64,000 bases of DNA, from the NCBI GenBank assembly GCA_029204225.1, contig CM055097.1:31073599-31137598 (forward strand), given 5' to 3'. Below the pieces are notes generated by a model. It did not search any database and was not told the DNA's origin. It worked only from the letters and a program-made list of their open reading frames with translations. Numbering within the stretch: position 1 is the stretch's first letter; every line of letters starts with the position of its first letter. Both the position numbers and the translations under genes were made by a program. Of the stretch, positions 33,716 to 44,230 are shown piece after piece. The DNA comes from Diphasiastrum complanatum. Lineage: Eukaryota > Streptophyta > Lycopodiopsida > Lycopodiales > Lycopodiaceae.

Positions 33716-34360
33716 AAACTCTCATATTGCAATTTATCTAGTAGTGTGCTCCAGCAAAGTAATATTTGATACTTATTGTCAAACACAATAGATCTAAAGC
33801 TTACATGCTTGATATTGCTTATGAAATGATTCTCCATTTCAAACATTCAAATGATAAAAGGAGAATGATTTTCACCTACTAAGAAAAATGAAAATGGTAT
33901 CCATGCCATATTAGAAATGTTTTGGAAAAATTCAAGACCATAAGAATTTTCATGTTTTGTTTTTTTTATGATGATCCATATCTATGCTAATGATAACTAC
34001 ACAACACAAATTTGATAATAGATATAAGAATTTCATTCAATACCATTAATGTGTAAACCATACTTTAAGGAAATCTACCATTGCATCATGTCAATGTCAT
34101 AATCTTTGTGAAATAAAACACCCTAAATAGATACCATGCAAATCCCATGTAAACAAGATAGACAATGAAAATAAAAAAATGCTTTGACTCTTTGGTCCAA
34201 TATGAGCTAAATTCATATCTCAAGTCACAAGATAATAATATTCTAATGTACATGATGAACCCTTTGAGTTAGAAATCAGGTTGTGATCTGATTCATTAGT
34301 ATAAGCTCTAAATGTGGTGATGTAATTAGTGTACAGTTTATTTGGTTTATTGTATATGGT

Positions 34361-34726
34361 TGTGATCGGGACGTGACCCGTTAGGATATATTGATCGGGC
34401 ACTGATCCCATAGTTGGCTACTTGGGTTAGCTGAGTAGCCACACATAGGAAAAGCTAGCCTATACAAAGTTATATACAGTACTTACTATACTCAGGGGCA
34501 TGCCATAAGTTTGTTGGTCGAATTCGGCCATGTTGGGCTCCTGACAGGTGGTAGGCCAGTTTTAGGACACCTACCTTTTTCATGCAATTTGTGAATACTC
34601 TATATGTACAATGTTTCTTTGTAATCTAATAACTTTTGCTATGCCATCTTTGAGAGCTTGTGAGGAGTGGCTATGGTGATTGTGCGATGTGATCTGCATA
34701 CTGCACTAGATTCTATCAGAATTTCA
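34361..34726 (+). mobile_element. Copia element V, LTR
   Basis: The segment starts TGTGATCGGGACG and ends CAGAATTTCA shortly before a PBS. The inverted copy at 37856-38208 matches it, including GGCTACTTGGGTTAGC and GGTGGTAGGCCA, which defines its extent. Confidence 0.75.
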
Positions 34727-34729
34727 ACT

Positions 34730-34741
34730 TGGTATCGGAGC
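34730..34741 (+). other. Element V primer-binding site (variant)
   Basis: TGGTATCGGAGC differs from the usual TGGTATCAGAGC at one base. It lies three bases after the LTR end. Confidence 0.85.
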
Positions 34742-36550
34742 GTCAGGGTGTTGCAGGTATGCACGATCCGGTGGAGCTATGGGATAGCGTCTTTCACCAA
34801 GAAAAATAGCTCTCGAAGCGTCTCAAGAGAGAGGACTCCATACAGGGTATCGGCAGTCCGGATGGCATAAGGCAACAAAGTTTCTTTGATCGGAGCTTCG
34901 GGGAAGATTAGAACGATTGTCATAGGTGAATTCCAGAGAGAATTCGCAAAAAACTTGCAATTCCGATGATTTTAGAGAAATCATTGATGATGGCTAAGTA
35001 ATTGACTGTGTAGGCAGCCGGTTGAAGCAATTGGATTTGCAAGGGAGCTGTAAAGATTTACACAACCAGGGCAATTTACAAGGTGTAATTGGATGAAAAT
35101 CAGTGGAAATTTAAAATTTTTTTGGTTTCGTGGGGTGTTGATGGTTTGTTGAGAAAAATCAGCCTATTTGGAGTCAATACTGCACCAATTTCAGAGCCAT
35201 AAATTGCTTCAAAGGGTAGAGGTAGGGCGACCTCTGTGAGACAGGTAGTTGCAAGAAAAATCTCAGGAAGAGATTGACAAAAGCCCATGAAGTCTCTCAC
35301 AGTTTTGAAACTAGGGTTTTACAGCACAAAAGCCTAGATCTTTCATCATAGGCTGTTGTTTTCGGATATATGAAGCAGCACAAAAGGGCATCCTGATGAG
35401 GAGAGAGAGCTGGCAAGTGGCCGGTGGCGGCCACGCGCTGAAGAAAGCGCTGGAACAGTTCTTTGGGGCAGTTAAAAACCCTCATAAGCCATAGCTATGG
35501 AGGAGAGAGAGCAAAGAAGAAGAGATGGTCGTGGAGAAGCTCGAGGGCCAGCGCGTGCGACCAACGGGGGCATGAGCTTAGTGACCAAAGTGCCTAAAGG
35601 TCGTAGGCAAAGTTGTGGGCGTGTAGATGGAATTTTAGCCATCGAATTAGCCTCCACCCAACCAATCCTGGATCCCTCCTAGAGAATCCTCCTGGATCTA
35701 GCCCCCAAGCCATGCCATGTGATAGCAAGAGGAGAAGAGCTCACTAGAAACCTAGACCAAAGACGTCGATGAGATAATCTCTACCTCAATATATAGAGTA
35801 GGATCCTGTGCATAACCCATGCAATCCCCTTGCAGGTCAACTATAAATAGATCATAGCTCTTCATGCATTCCTCTTGCCTATAACCGTCACACGTACATG
35901 CACTACTCCATATGTCTCAATTAGAGTGTCTGGGTCCTCTCAAGGTCATTAGTCACCAACAGGCCTCGACGTGGAATTAAATCTCGGCTAACCAATAATC
36001 TCGAACACTGGAGGGCCGGCCTACCATATTAGGACTATTCCATGTCCTTAGCTAAATATGGCCATAACATCAAGCATTTTATGAGAGGTGAAGATAATCT
36101 AGTAACAAAGAAAAGAAAAGAGCCATTTTTTTTTTGAAATCGCAAAAGTTGGCTTGCAGAAAGGAATGTGGATGTGATATATATGGTTTATACATGCGAT
36201 TAGGGAGGTGTTAGTTGAAAGGGTTATAGATAGTTTGAAAAAGATTGGAAATGCACAAAAAAACAAGATCTGTAACCACATGTGATTTGGCCTTTGTATG
36301 CACAAGTTGCATTTGTCCAACAATATTGCATTTTTATGGTATTCTCTTAATTGGGAGTATATTAACATACCAAGAACTATCAACAACAAAAAAAAGACAC
36401 TAATAATCACTTTCATTACTACAAGAAAATTTGGACCAACATTCTGGGCCAAAAACTTGGAACACATTCTAGAACGTGTTCCAAAATGGCCTTTGCATCT
36501 CTCACATGTACATATATATGTGCATGTAGATTTATTAATAGGATTTTTTG
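34742..36550 (+). mobile_element. Element V leader, then unassigned sequence
   Basis: Up to about 35480 this resembles the leader of element A (GTCAATACTGCACCAATT, GGGCGACCTCTGTGAGACAG, ACTAGGGTTTTACAGCAC), so V is a relative. No gag or pol follows. From about 35700 the source is unclear; CAACTATAAATAGATC near 35840 is TATA-like and may belong to another LTR. No gene seen. Confidence 0.55.
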
Positions 36551-36559
36551 GATTTAAAC

Positions 36560-37020
36560 GGGTTCAAGCGATGATAGTTCATCATTATTGAGTCAACAAT
36601 GATGATGTGATAATTAATAACTACAAGAAACTAACTTTGTATAAATTCAAATTCATAAGAAAGATAAAAGTTAGCTAGATGAACAACACAATTAGTACCC
36701 ATGAGGATATCTATCGTTTGTTGAAAAAGCAAATCACCTAGAGAAATATGCAAGTTAACCAAGAGAAAATGCAGCCAACAACAGACATCTTCAACATCAA
36801 CCATTTTAGTAAATCTTTTCTTCTTTGAATCGACATCTTGATTTTTGTTCTTAACCCAACAAAATTGAAAATGCAAAGCACCCTTTTCAGCTTTTAAAGT
36901 TTTGCATCGAGTGTCCTTTAGTTTATTGCTAAAAAGATGTTGAATTAGCTTATTAATAAGAAATTTCAAATCTTCTAAATTGATTTTAGAGTAAAGTGTC
37001 ATGAAGTCATAGTTTTTTAC
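36560..37020 (-). pseudogene. Penelope-like reverse transcriptase fragment
   Basis: On the minus strand the frame 37002-36631, extended upstream to about 37020, reads YDFMTLYSKINLEDLKFLI (RT palm entry) and, after a variable charged part, VNLHISLGDLLFQQTIDILM with GTNCVVHLANFYLSYEFEF. This matches the block order of Penelope-like RTs (FDFxTLYTxI ... FGxxxFQQxxGIPMGTNCAPLLAxLFLYxYExEF) as I know it. The IPMG Pro is replaced and CAP reads CVV. After TAG at about 36632 a weak continuation (VDSIMMN) stands where the YxDD box should be, but the catalytic Asp pair is not visible. Dead fragment of about 150 codons, without its endonuclease. No copia or gypsy motif fits better. Confidence 0.55.
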
Positions 37021-37855
37021 TCAGGTTCCAAGAAAAATAAATTCAAGAAAAAAATTGACGGCACTAACCAACCACAAAAGACTGGTAAAGATGGATCAAA
37101 AGATGATGATCGATAAAAGAACAAGAAAGATGCTCACCATCACACTAATGGCAAGTGATGGCAAGGACTTTTGTGATCCAATGGATGAATTTCAAGCCAA
37201 CTATCAGAGCTCAATTCATTCTCCCACATGAGCATGCACATGTGTCATATGCATGGCATTTGTATTGTCAAAAGTACAATTTGTGTAGAGTATGCAAACA
37301 AATATAGATTGCAAGAAATTCTAATCAAGACCTTGCAAGAAATTTTAGAGTGGCATCAATTGCATAAACTCATTTCTACCCTACATGAATATTGAAGGCC
37401 CCATGTTCTTGATGAAGGTTGCAAAACCTTAAAAGAGGCTATTTCTAATGCCTTAATTTACAAAGCAATGTAAGGCCAAAGCATATGCGAAAGCATAATA
37501 TCTGGAATTTGAGGCCACAAATAGTGCCCAACGTTAGACTTTGCAAAACTCTAGCCAAGTTGGTCAAAGAGACGTAGGGGCAACCCTAGTGTGTGGGTCA
37601 CCTTATAGGATGTGCTTGAAGGAAGAATAAAATCATGAATTCTTTTAGATAACCTTCTATATACAATAAAGTGATGTTGGTGCATGATGAGCATAATATC
37701 GTGTCTTGTATGCTAATGATAAAAAGATCAAGCTTTGTAAAGCTCATATTGAGTACTTACTACCTTGGTCACCTTGTGATGACAAAGTGTGTTTTAGTTG
37801 ATCCAAACCTACTATGGAACAGAAAGTAGAGTTAGCACGATCAAGTCCCTGTTAA
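37021..37855. other. Unassigned interval
   Basis: No believable frame longer than about 60 codons and no retroelement motif were found. The sequence may include unrecognised gag-like remnants; nothing can be supported. Confidence 0.5.
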
Positions 37856-38208
37856 AATTCTGTTAGGTTCTAGTGCAATATGTAGATCACATGAATCAAT
37901 CACCATAGCTTCACTTCACAAGCTCTCATAGATGGCACAACAAAAGTTAATAGATTACAAAGAAACACTGTACATATAGGAAACACACCAACTGCATGAA
38001 AGGACAGGTGTCCTAAAATTGGCCTACCACCTGCCAAACTAGAATAAGGCCCAATATGGCCTAAATAACTGTAAAACTTGACATGCCCTCGAGTATATCA
38101 TAACGAAACCAAAATCCACTATGCATGTGGCTACTCGGCTAACCCAAGTAGCCGGCTACAGGGCAAGTGCCCAACTGATATGTTGATGGCGGGTGAAGTC
38201 CCGTTAAC
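37856..38208 (-). mobile_element. V-family LTR, inverted copy
   Basis: This is the reverse complement of 34361-34726, ending ...AGAATTTTAACA at 37856 on the minus strand. No PBS follows; the next minus-strand bases are GGGACTTGATCG. It abuts the 5' LTR of element U directly at 38209. Confidence 0.8.
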
Positions 38209-38459
38209 TATTGGAAATGGTGAACTCTTGCAACCATTCCCTAGCATTCCCCAAGGCCGAAGTGCCAAAAGTCGAAGTCACTGAAGCACTCGACGAAGTG
38301 CCCAAAGTCAAAGTCCAAGTGCCCGACGTCTGCCCCTGCAACCAAAGCCCGAAGTGTCCGAAGTTGAAGTTGCCGATGTCATCGACATCAAAGTGCCGAT
38401 GAGGACTCAAAACCAAAAGGCCGAAGGCTGAAGCCCGAAGTACCCGAAATGTGACACTC
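38209..38459 (+). mobile_element. Copia element U, 5' LTR (or its 5' portion)
   Basis: It matches 41735-41990 from TTGGAAATGGTGAACTCTTG to CACTC. It is rich in GAAGT-type hexamers (GAAGTCGAAGTCACTGAAG), which give chance Val/Glu-rich frames. Similarity stops at CACTC in both copies, so the true LTR end is uncertain, and no PBS is seen after it. Confidence 0.75.
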
Positions 38460-38689
38460 TTTTAGTTGATATAGTTTGGATTAATCTTGTCTTGTTATTC
38501 CTATATACATGATGAACGCAGATAGACTAAGATAGAATTGTGAAGCAAATGAAAAGATGAATGCATTAAAATCTGTAACAAGCAGAAGAATTTCTAAGCA
38601 TGAAAGTCTACCAACGAGTTTTGTAAGAGGAGCGTCAGGTTGCCAACGAGTGAGACACTGAACAACTCACCCACAAGAAATAAACAAAA
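38460..38689 (+). mobile_element. Element U leader
   Basis: Non-coding stretch between the LTR match and the first gag-like codons. No primer-binding site of the usual type was found. Confidence 0.45.
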
Positions 38690-41600
38690 AAATCCTCATG
38701 CAGATTGAAGACTGTGAGAGCAACCATATTGAAGCGTGGGAAAAGCTAAAGCATAAGTACAAAGTGAGGATTCAGTGATGCACCCACACAATCAGCTACA
38801 AAGCTTGCGATGAAATGGCAACCAGCTGGATCAACACGTTGAGAAAATCAGAATGATCTTTGCTCAACTTTCTACATCTAGATAGTCCCAGCACTGCAAC
38901 AGTTGATGTATGTCAGAAGTACCTAACTACATCCTATCAGCCGCTAAGAATGCTCATCCTGAGCTTACTAGAGATGCCATTCATAGTTGTCAGTCTTGTT
39001 GCTGTTGAAAGACTGATGAGAGATGAAGGAAAAGGTACCAACGACCAGGAGAAGGCCCTTTTTACAAAAGGAAAGAAAAAAAACAAGAACAAGCCCAGAT
39101 TCGCGACAGGCTTATTTGAAGCCATTGACAAGAGGCAACAACAACAACCTTGCATGCATTGCAAAAAGAAGGGGCATTCTGCATATGAAGACAGATTCAA
39201 CCCAAAAGGAAAAAACAAGGCTGAAAAGGCCCATGTTGTAGAATTGTTGAAGGATACAAATAGGAGTGACAAAACCTTCACAATATTCGATGAGGCTTCA
39301 ACAAGATATGCACTGCACACTACGACATAGTCATCAACTCAGGAGCAACTTCGCACATCACCTGCAACAAAAATGTCTTGATCAACTACAGGGAACTCGA
39401 CAATACGAGAGCAGTGACACTAGGCGATGGGAGTGGACATGATGTCAAAGGCATCGGGTCCCTGTAGTTACATACATTGTCGGGACAAGAAGAGCTTCCA
39501 AGAGCACTCTATGTACCCACACTGAGAAGAGACCTGCTCTCTGTATCAAAGATGGCAGATCTCGGAATTCGAGTCCTATTTGATGGCAATGTATGTCGAA
39601 TGATCAAGAAAGATCAAACAAGCTGCTGACAGTCAGCAGATCTAGACAAGGTAACTTGTATCAAGCTAAAAATAATTAGTAGCTATGATAGCATGCTGAA
39701 TGCATCAGAAAATGAAGATCATCTCTGGCATAGAAGAATGTATCATCTGAAGATGAGAAGTCTGTACGACATGAGTAGGAAGGAGATTGTCACAGGTCTG
39801 AAAATAACCAAACCAGACACCGACTTCTGTGATGCCTGTCAGAAGGGCAAACAACATCGAGCTCTATTTGTTCATGAGAGAAAAAAACCAAGAAAGTCCT
39901 TGAGCTTGTCCACTTAGATGTCTGTGGACCAATGAAAGTCGACTCACTCTCAAGATCAAGGTATTTCCTGACGTTCATCAATGATCACAGCCGAATGATA
40001 GTGATCTACTACCTAAAGAAAAAATTAGAAGTGTTCAACTCTTTCAACAAGTTCGTGGCATTCATAGAGAGACACACCTCCAAGAAAGTGCAGACAATCA
40101 GGTCCGACAATGGAAGGTGAGTACATGAGCAAGGAGTTCTCAAACTTCTGTCAAGAACAAAGAATAGAGCATTAGTTCACTCCTGCATACACACCTCAGA
40201 ACGCTTGTCGAAAGAGCCAGATGCATAATGGCACATGCTCAGTTGCCGAAAGAGCCAGATGCATGATGGCACAGGCTCAATTGCCGAGTCAAGTTTGGAC
40301 GGAGGCAATTGCTGCAGCTATACACCTGCAGAATAGATCAACAATGACAACCCTAGAAGACAAGACACCATTTGAGATGTAGATAGGTAAAAAGTCTGAT
40401 ATCTATCATATGTACGTGTGTTTGGATGTGCAACATACATGCACGTACCAAAAGAAAAAAGAGACAAGCTCAACGAAAAGTCGGTGCAAACAATCATGGT
40501 CTACAAACTGTACAACCCAACCTCAAAGAAGGTGGTAACGAACATAGACGTGAAGTTTGATGAATCCACACTTCCTGGATTGAAGGAAGCTAAAGGCCAT
40601 GAAATCTTCACACTGCTGCCAATTGAAGAGGAAGATTGAGGCCAAACATTGAACCAGAATGCTGAGTCACAGACTCCAGAGTAAGAAGCTAAAGACCAAG
40701 AAATCGAAGGAAACACAAACCAGCAACGACAAACAAGACCAAGAAGGTCGACAAGAACAAGAAGACCTCCAGACCGATACATCGACAATCTTCAATGGAG
40801 TTAAGATGCAGATGTTGAATACTGCAACTTCACTGAAGAACTGACAACATACCAAGAAGCTGTTTAGAGTCCAGAGGGAGAAATCAGGCAATGTCGGAAG
40901 AGATCGAGTCAATGAGGCATGGACATTAGAGCCATTACACGAAGGGAAGATGACTATCGACTGCAAAGAAAAAGCCACACCAATGATAGCTGCAACCATA
41001 TTGTCAAAGCAAGATTGTCCAAGCATAGAGGAAGAGAGACAGAAGATGGAAGGTATACCATACCAAAACCTGATCGGTAGTTTGATGTACCTTACAATTT
41101 GTACCAGACCCGACTTGGCCTTCTCTGTCTATGCATTAAGTCAATTCTCTTCTAACCCTGGCATGGCACATTGGTTAATGGCAAAACACATACTGCAATA
41201 TTTGAAGGGCACCCTAAATATGGGATTGACCTACAAAGTAGAAAAAGAATTCAGGATGCAACACTACAGTGATGCAAGCTAGGCAAACTACAAAGATGAC
41301 AGTAAGTCCGTGATAGGTGGCATACAGAGCAGCAACTAGCTGGACGTGCTAGAAGCAAACACTCGTAGCTCAATCCTCTTGCGAAGCCGAATATGTGGCA
41401 GCATCAAAGGTGGCAAATGAGGTAGTGTGGTTGTAGATGATGCTGGAGGCAATTGGCATACAACAAAGAGAATCATGCACCATGATGATGGATTCTCAGA
41501 GTGCCATATATCTATCCCAGGATCCAGTCTTCCATTCGAAGACCAAACACATACCTTTGAAGTACCATCACATTCGAGACCTGATCTCGAAGGGAGAGCT

Positions 41601-41734
41601 GAGTGTTGAATATATAAAATCAGAAGACATGATTGCAGATTTGTTGACAAAGTCGCTGGACAAGCCACTGCTTACTAAACACAGAAAAGCAATGGGATTG
41701 GATGAGCATAAATGTTGCAACGTTCAAGAGGGAG
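38690..41734 (+). pseudogene. Copia gag-pol of element U, heavily degraded
   Basis: Copia order is recognisable in pieces. Gag has ESNHIEAWEKLKHKYK (about 38720) and a knuckle CMHCKKKGHSAYED whose last Cys is Asp. A protease-to-GAG-pre stretch includes RRDLLSVSKMADLG (about 39520), then LWHRRMYHLKMRSLYDMSRK with CDACQKGKQHRA. Integrase shows LDVCGPMKVDSLSRSRYFLT, DHSRMIVIYYLKKKLEVF and IRSDNG, then stops. Most of RT is missing: about 40640-40940 joins linker sequence to the RNase H side. RNase H has NLIGSLMYLTICTRPDLAFS, HYSDAS, DSQSAIYLSQDPVFHSKTKH and ADLLTKSLDKPLL. A polypurine tract, TTCAAGAGGGAG, precedes the 3' LTR. Many stops and frameshifts make it inactive. Confidence 0.88.
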
Positions 41735-41995
41735 TGTTGGAAATGGTGAACTCTTGCAACCATTCCCTGGCATTCCCCGAGGCCGAAGTGCCAGAAGTCG
41801 AAGTCACTGAAGTACTCGACGAAGTGCCTAAAGTTGAAGTTGAAGTGCTCGATGTCTGCCCTTGCAACCAAACCCCAAAGTGTCCGAAGTGGAAGTCATC
41901 GACGTCATCGACATCGAAGTGGCCGATGAGGACTCAAAACCAAAAGGACGAAGGATGAAGGATGAAGCCCGAAATACTCGAAATGCGACACTCAG
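41735..41995 (+). mobile_element. Copia element U, 3' LTR
   Basis: It begins TGTTGGAAATGGTGAACTC right after the polypurine tract and matches 38209-38459. It ends near CACTCAGTC, where sequence connected with element T (minus strand) begins. Confidence 0.8.
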
Positions 41996-42058
41996 TCTAA
42001 AATGACTTAGAGTATGTTTTACCCCACCTTCTGTTGCAAATCTGTGATCGTGTATATA

Positions 42059-42117
42059 GCTCTGATACCACTATTGCGAATCCGCGATCTCGTGTATATT
42101 GCTCTAATACCACTAAT
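42059..42117 (-). other. Two primer-binding-site-like motifs next to the T LTR
   Basis: Read on the minus strand after the LTR end there are TGGTATTAGAGC (42112-42101) and TGGTATCAGAGC (42070-42059), each followed by ATATACACGATC-type sequence. The unit repeats every 42 bases. A PBS should follow a 5' LTR, yet this LTR stands at the 3' end of T, so it is or was shared with another copy. Confidence 0.8.
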
Positions 42118-43017
42118 GTGGGACCAATGACTTTGAACACTTCGAAGTCGTGCAATCACGATTCACTAATATGAGCTCAGATGGAGCCAATTTGTCCAGG
42201 GAAGCTACTGCTTCATTCCGTGATAAGACACTCTCCGAACGACAGATAGCTACTACTAATCTGATACTAATTTCATGAACAGTAGATAATGTCTAAAGAC
42301 AGCGGAAGTATATCTACTTATGAATTAAGCAAGCATCACGACATTCAGAGATTGCATACGTTGAGCAGAAAAAGTATTACTTGTCTATCTTATCAAAATC
42401 AAGTATACAACAATAATCCTCTGAGCGCACACTGTCTGTTTCCTAGATCAGCGCGTTGGCGCAAGAGAGGTATTCTCTCTAACGTCTATATCTCTTGTGT
42501 ATCTATATCCGACTTTCACTATATATCTGATTACAAGATCTGATTGGCTAAGCATTACAAGATAGTTTAAGCTAAAACATCAGCTACCTACATGTGTTGG
42601 TACTTTGCTCAGGTACGTGGCTTAATGGCCGAGTCGTGACATTCAAACTATCATGCTCGTTGGGCCTAGATCTCGAAGTCAACTTGTTTGACGTTGAAGT
42701 TTGTCGAGAACTTCGATGACTTTGGATTTATTGGCGCCTTTGGCAATTCGTCGACATCAAGGACTTCGGCTGAGTCGATGACTTGAGTTGAGATTGGTGC
42801 CTTGGCAATTCGTTGGCGTCGGAACTTCGGATGAGTTGATGACTTCAGTTGAGTCACGAAAAACGCGAAGGTCTTCACAAAACTGATACTAAGTTAAAAT
42901 AGGCTTACTGTCAGCTTTTTTGGGAATGTGCAAAAAGAGCGAAAAGTGCGACAAATAGCTCAAATATGCAACAATCTGAAAATGCGAGAGAATACTAAGG
43001 CTTTAAAGTAAAAACAC
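42118..43017 (-). mobile_element. Copia element T, LTR at its 3' end
   Basis: On the minus strand it begins TGTGTTTTTACTTTAAAGCC after a purine tract (AAGGGGGAGCTGAAGAAACC) and ends GGTCCCACA. Its latter 460 bp match 8036-8576. The first half contains repeated CTTCG/CGAAGT strings, recalling the GAAGT-rich LTR of U. Confidence 0.78.
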
Positions 43018-43028
43018 AGAAGGTTTCT

Positions 43029-43628
43029 TCAGCTCCCCCTTAAAGCGGGTTTCCTGATTCCCAAGCCCATCCTTTGCATTTTAAACATGGTCTTGTCCAA
43101 GGGTTTTGTGAATATGTCGGCCACCATCTGCTTGGTTGGAATGAAAATGGTCTTCAGCTCATTTCTTTCCACCAGATCCCTAATCAAATGATACCTTATA
43201 GCAATGTGTTTCGTTCTAGAGTGAAACACTGGATCCTCTGTCAAATGTATCATAGATGTGTTGTCCATGTGTAGGATCAACGACTCGTTGGCGCTCTCTC
43301 CCAGTCCATCTAGGAACTGTAGCCATGTTAGTTCATTAGCCATTTTGGCTGCAGCAACATATTCTGTCTCACACGATGATTGGGTAGTTATGGTCTCCTT
43401 TCTGCTGATTCGTATAACAGCTGCATCGGCTGCTATGGTGCATCCTCCTGAGATTCTTTTACTATCATCCTTGAGGGACGCCCAACTTGCATCACTATAG
43501 GATTCAATCTTGAATCCTGCATCTCGACTATAGCATAGTCCATAGTTCTTTGTGCTCTGTAGGTATTGTAGAATTCTTTTGGCAATTTTCCAGCGTGTCA
43601 GACCTGAATTGATGCTGAATTGGCTCAA
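43029..43628 (-). pseudogene. Copia RNase H of element T
   Basis: The 199-codon frame reads MSQFSINSGLTRWKIAKRIL, YSDASWASLKDDSKRISGG, QSSCETEYVAAAKMANELTW, HMDNTSMIHLTEDPVFHSRT and VADIFTKPLDKTMFKMQRMG. These are the standard copia RNase H blocks including the Asp and Glu catalytic positions (YSDASW, CETEY, MDNTS). It is the best preserved RNase H in the window, open over the whole domain. It follows the RT remnant at 43629 after a frame break and leads directly into the polypurine tract. Confidence 0.9.
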
Positions 43629-44195
43629 TCAGAACACTGCATAGGCAATGTCTGGTCCATACTTATATTTGTAGACCCATTTGCATTTAAAAGTCTTTAT
43701 GTCAATTGGTACTGGTTCAATAGTCCAGACCTTGTTTGCTTGCATGGAACTCATTTCTTCCTCCATTGCCTTTATCCATTTGTCCTTGTTGGGATTGTCG
43801 AAAGCTTCTTCATAAGTTTGTGGTTCACCACCAAATCCACAAAACCCTTCTATCATAGAAGCTAAGCTGTCAGGCACAAATATGATTGGTGCTCTTCTTT
43901 CTCTTGTAGATCTCCTTGGAGATTGTGCAGACACTTTGATGGCTTTGCCTTTGTCGAGTGTCTTGCCTTTGTTGACTGACTTGCCTTTGTCGACTGCAGA
44001 ACCGCTGTGTGTAGCTGGTGTCCTGGGTACATGATGCATGTTGGGCCACTTGTCATCTGAGCTATCATTCAGCCTGTCTGGAATTTGAACGTCCTCATTT
44101 GAATGCTTAGGGTCCGCTCCCTCTGTCGATGTTGGCATGTCATAATATTGCTTGCTAAGAACTTCATAGCTGATCGGATCTTCGTTAGCCATCAT
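43629..44195 (-). pseudogene. Copia integrase C-terminus and RT start of element T, with internal RT deletion
   Basis: The frame contains the integrase-RT linker with a repeated basic phrase (SVDKGKSVNKGKTLDKGK type), SPRRSTRERRAPIIFV, then the RT entry TYEEAFDNPNKDKWIKAMEE and FKCKWVYKYKYGPDIAYAVF. The last six residues belong to the RPDIAYAV motif located near the end of RT/start of RNase H. So the entire catalytic palm, including the YVDD box, has been deleted between KYKYG and PDIAYAV; the RNase H frame resumes right after with a frameshift. This T copy cannot reverse transcribe. Confidence 0.88.
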
Positions 44196-44230
44196 TCTTG
44201 CTTCATCAAATATGACATCTCTTACAGTCT

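Larger units (their letters stand above)
30588..34360. other. AT-rich interval without recognised genes
   Basis: There is no believable coding frame on either strand; the only listed-size frames are short and low-complexity. Two local tandem duplications (31746-31848 and 33532-33715) are the only structure seen. Parts may be very old repeats. Confidence 0.6.

Noticed and set aside
36099-36467. 122-codon hydrophobic minus-strand frame
   Set aside because: Phe/Ile/Leu-rich because of AT-rich sequence; it lies near the Penelope-like fragment but shows no RT continuation.
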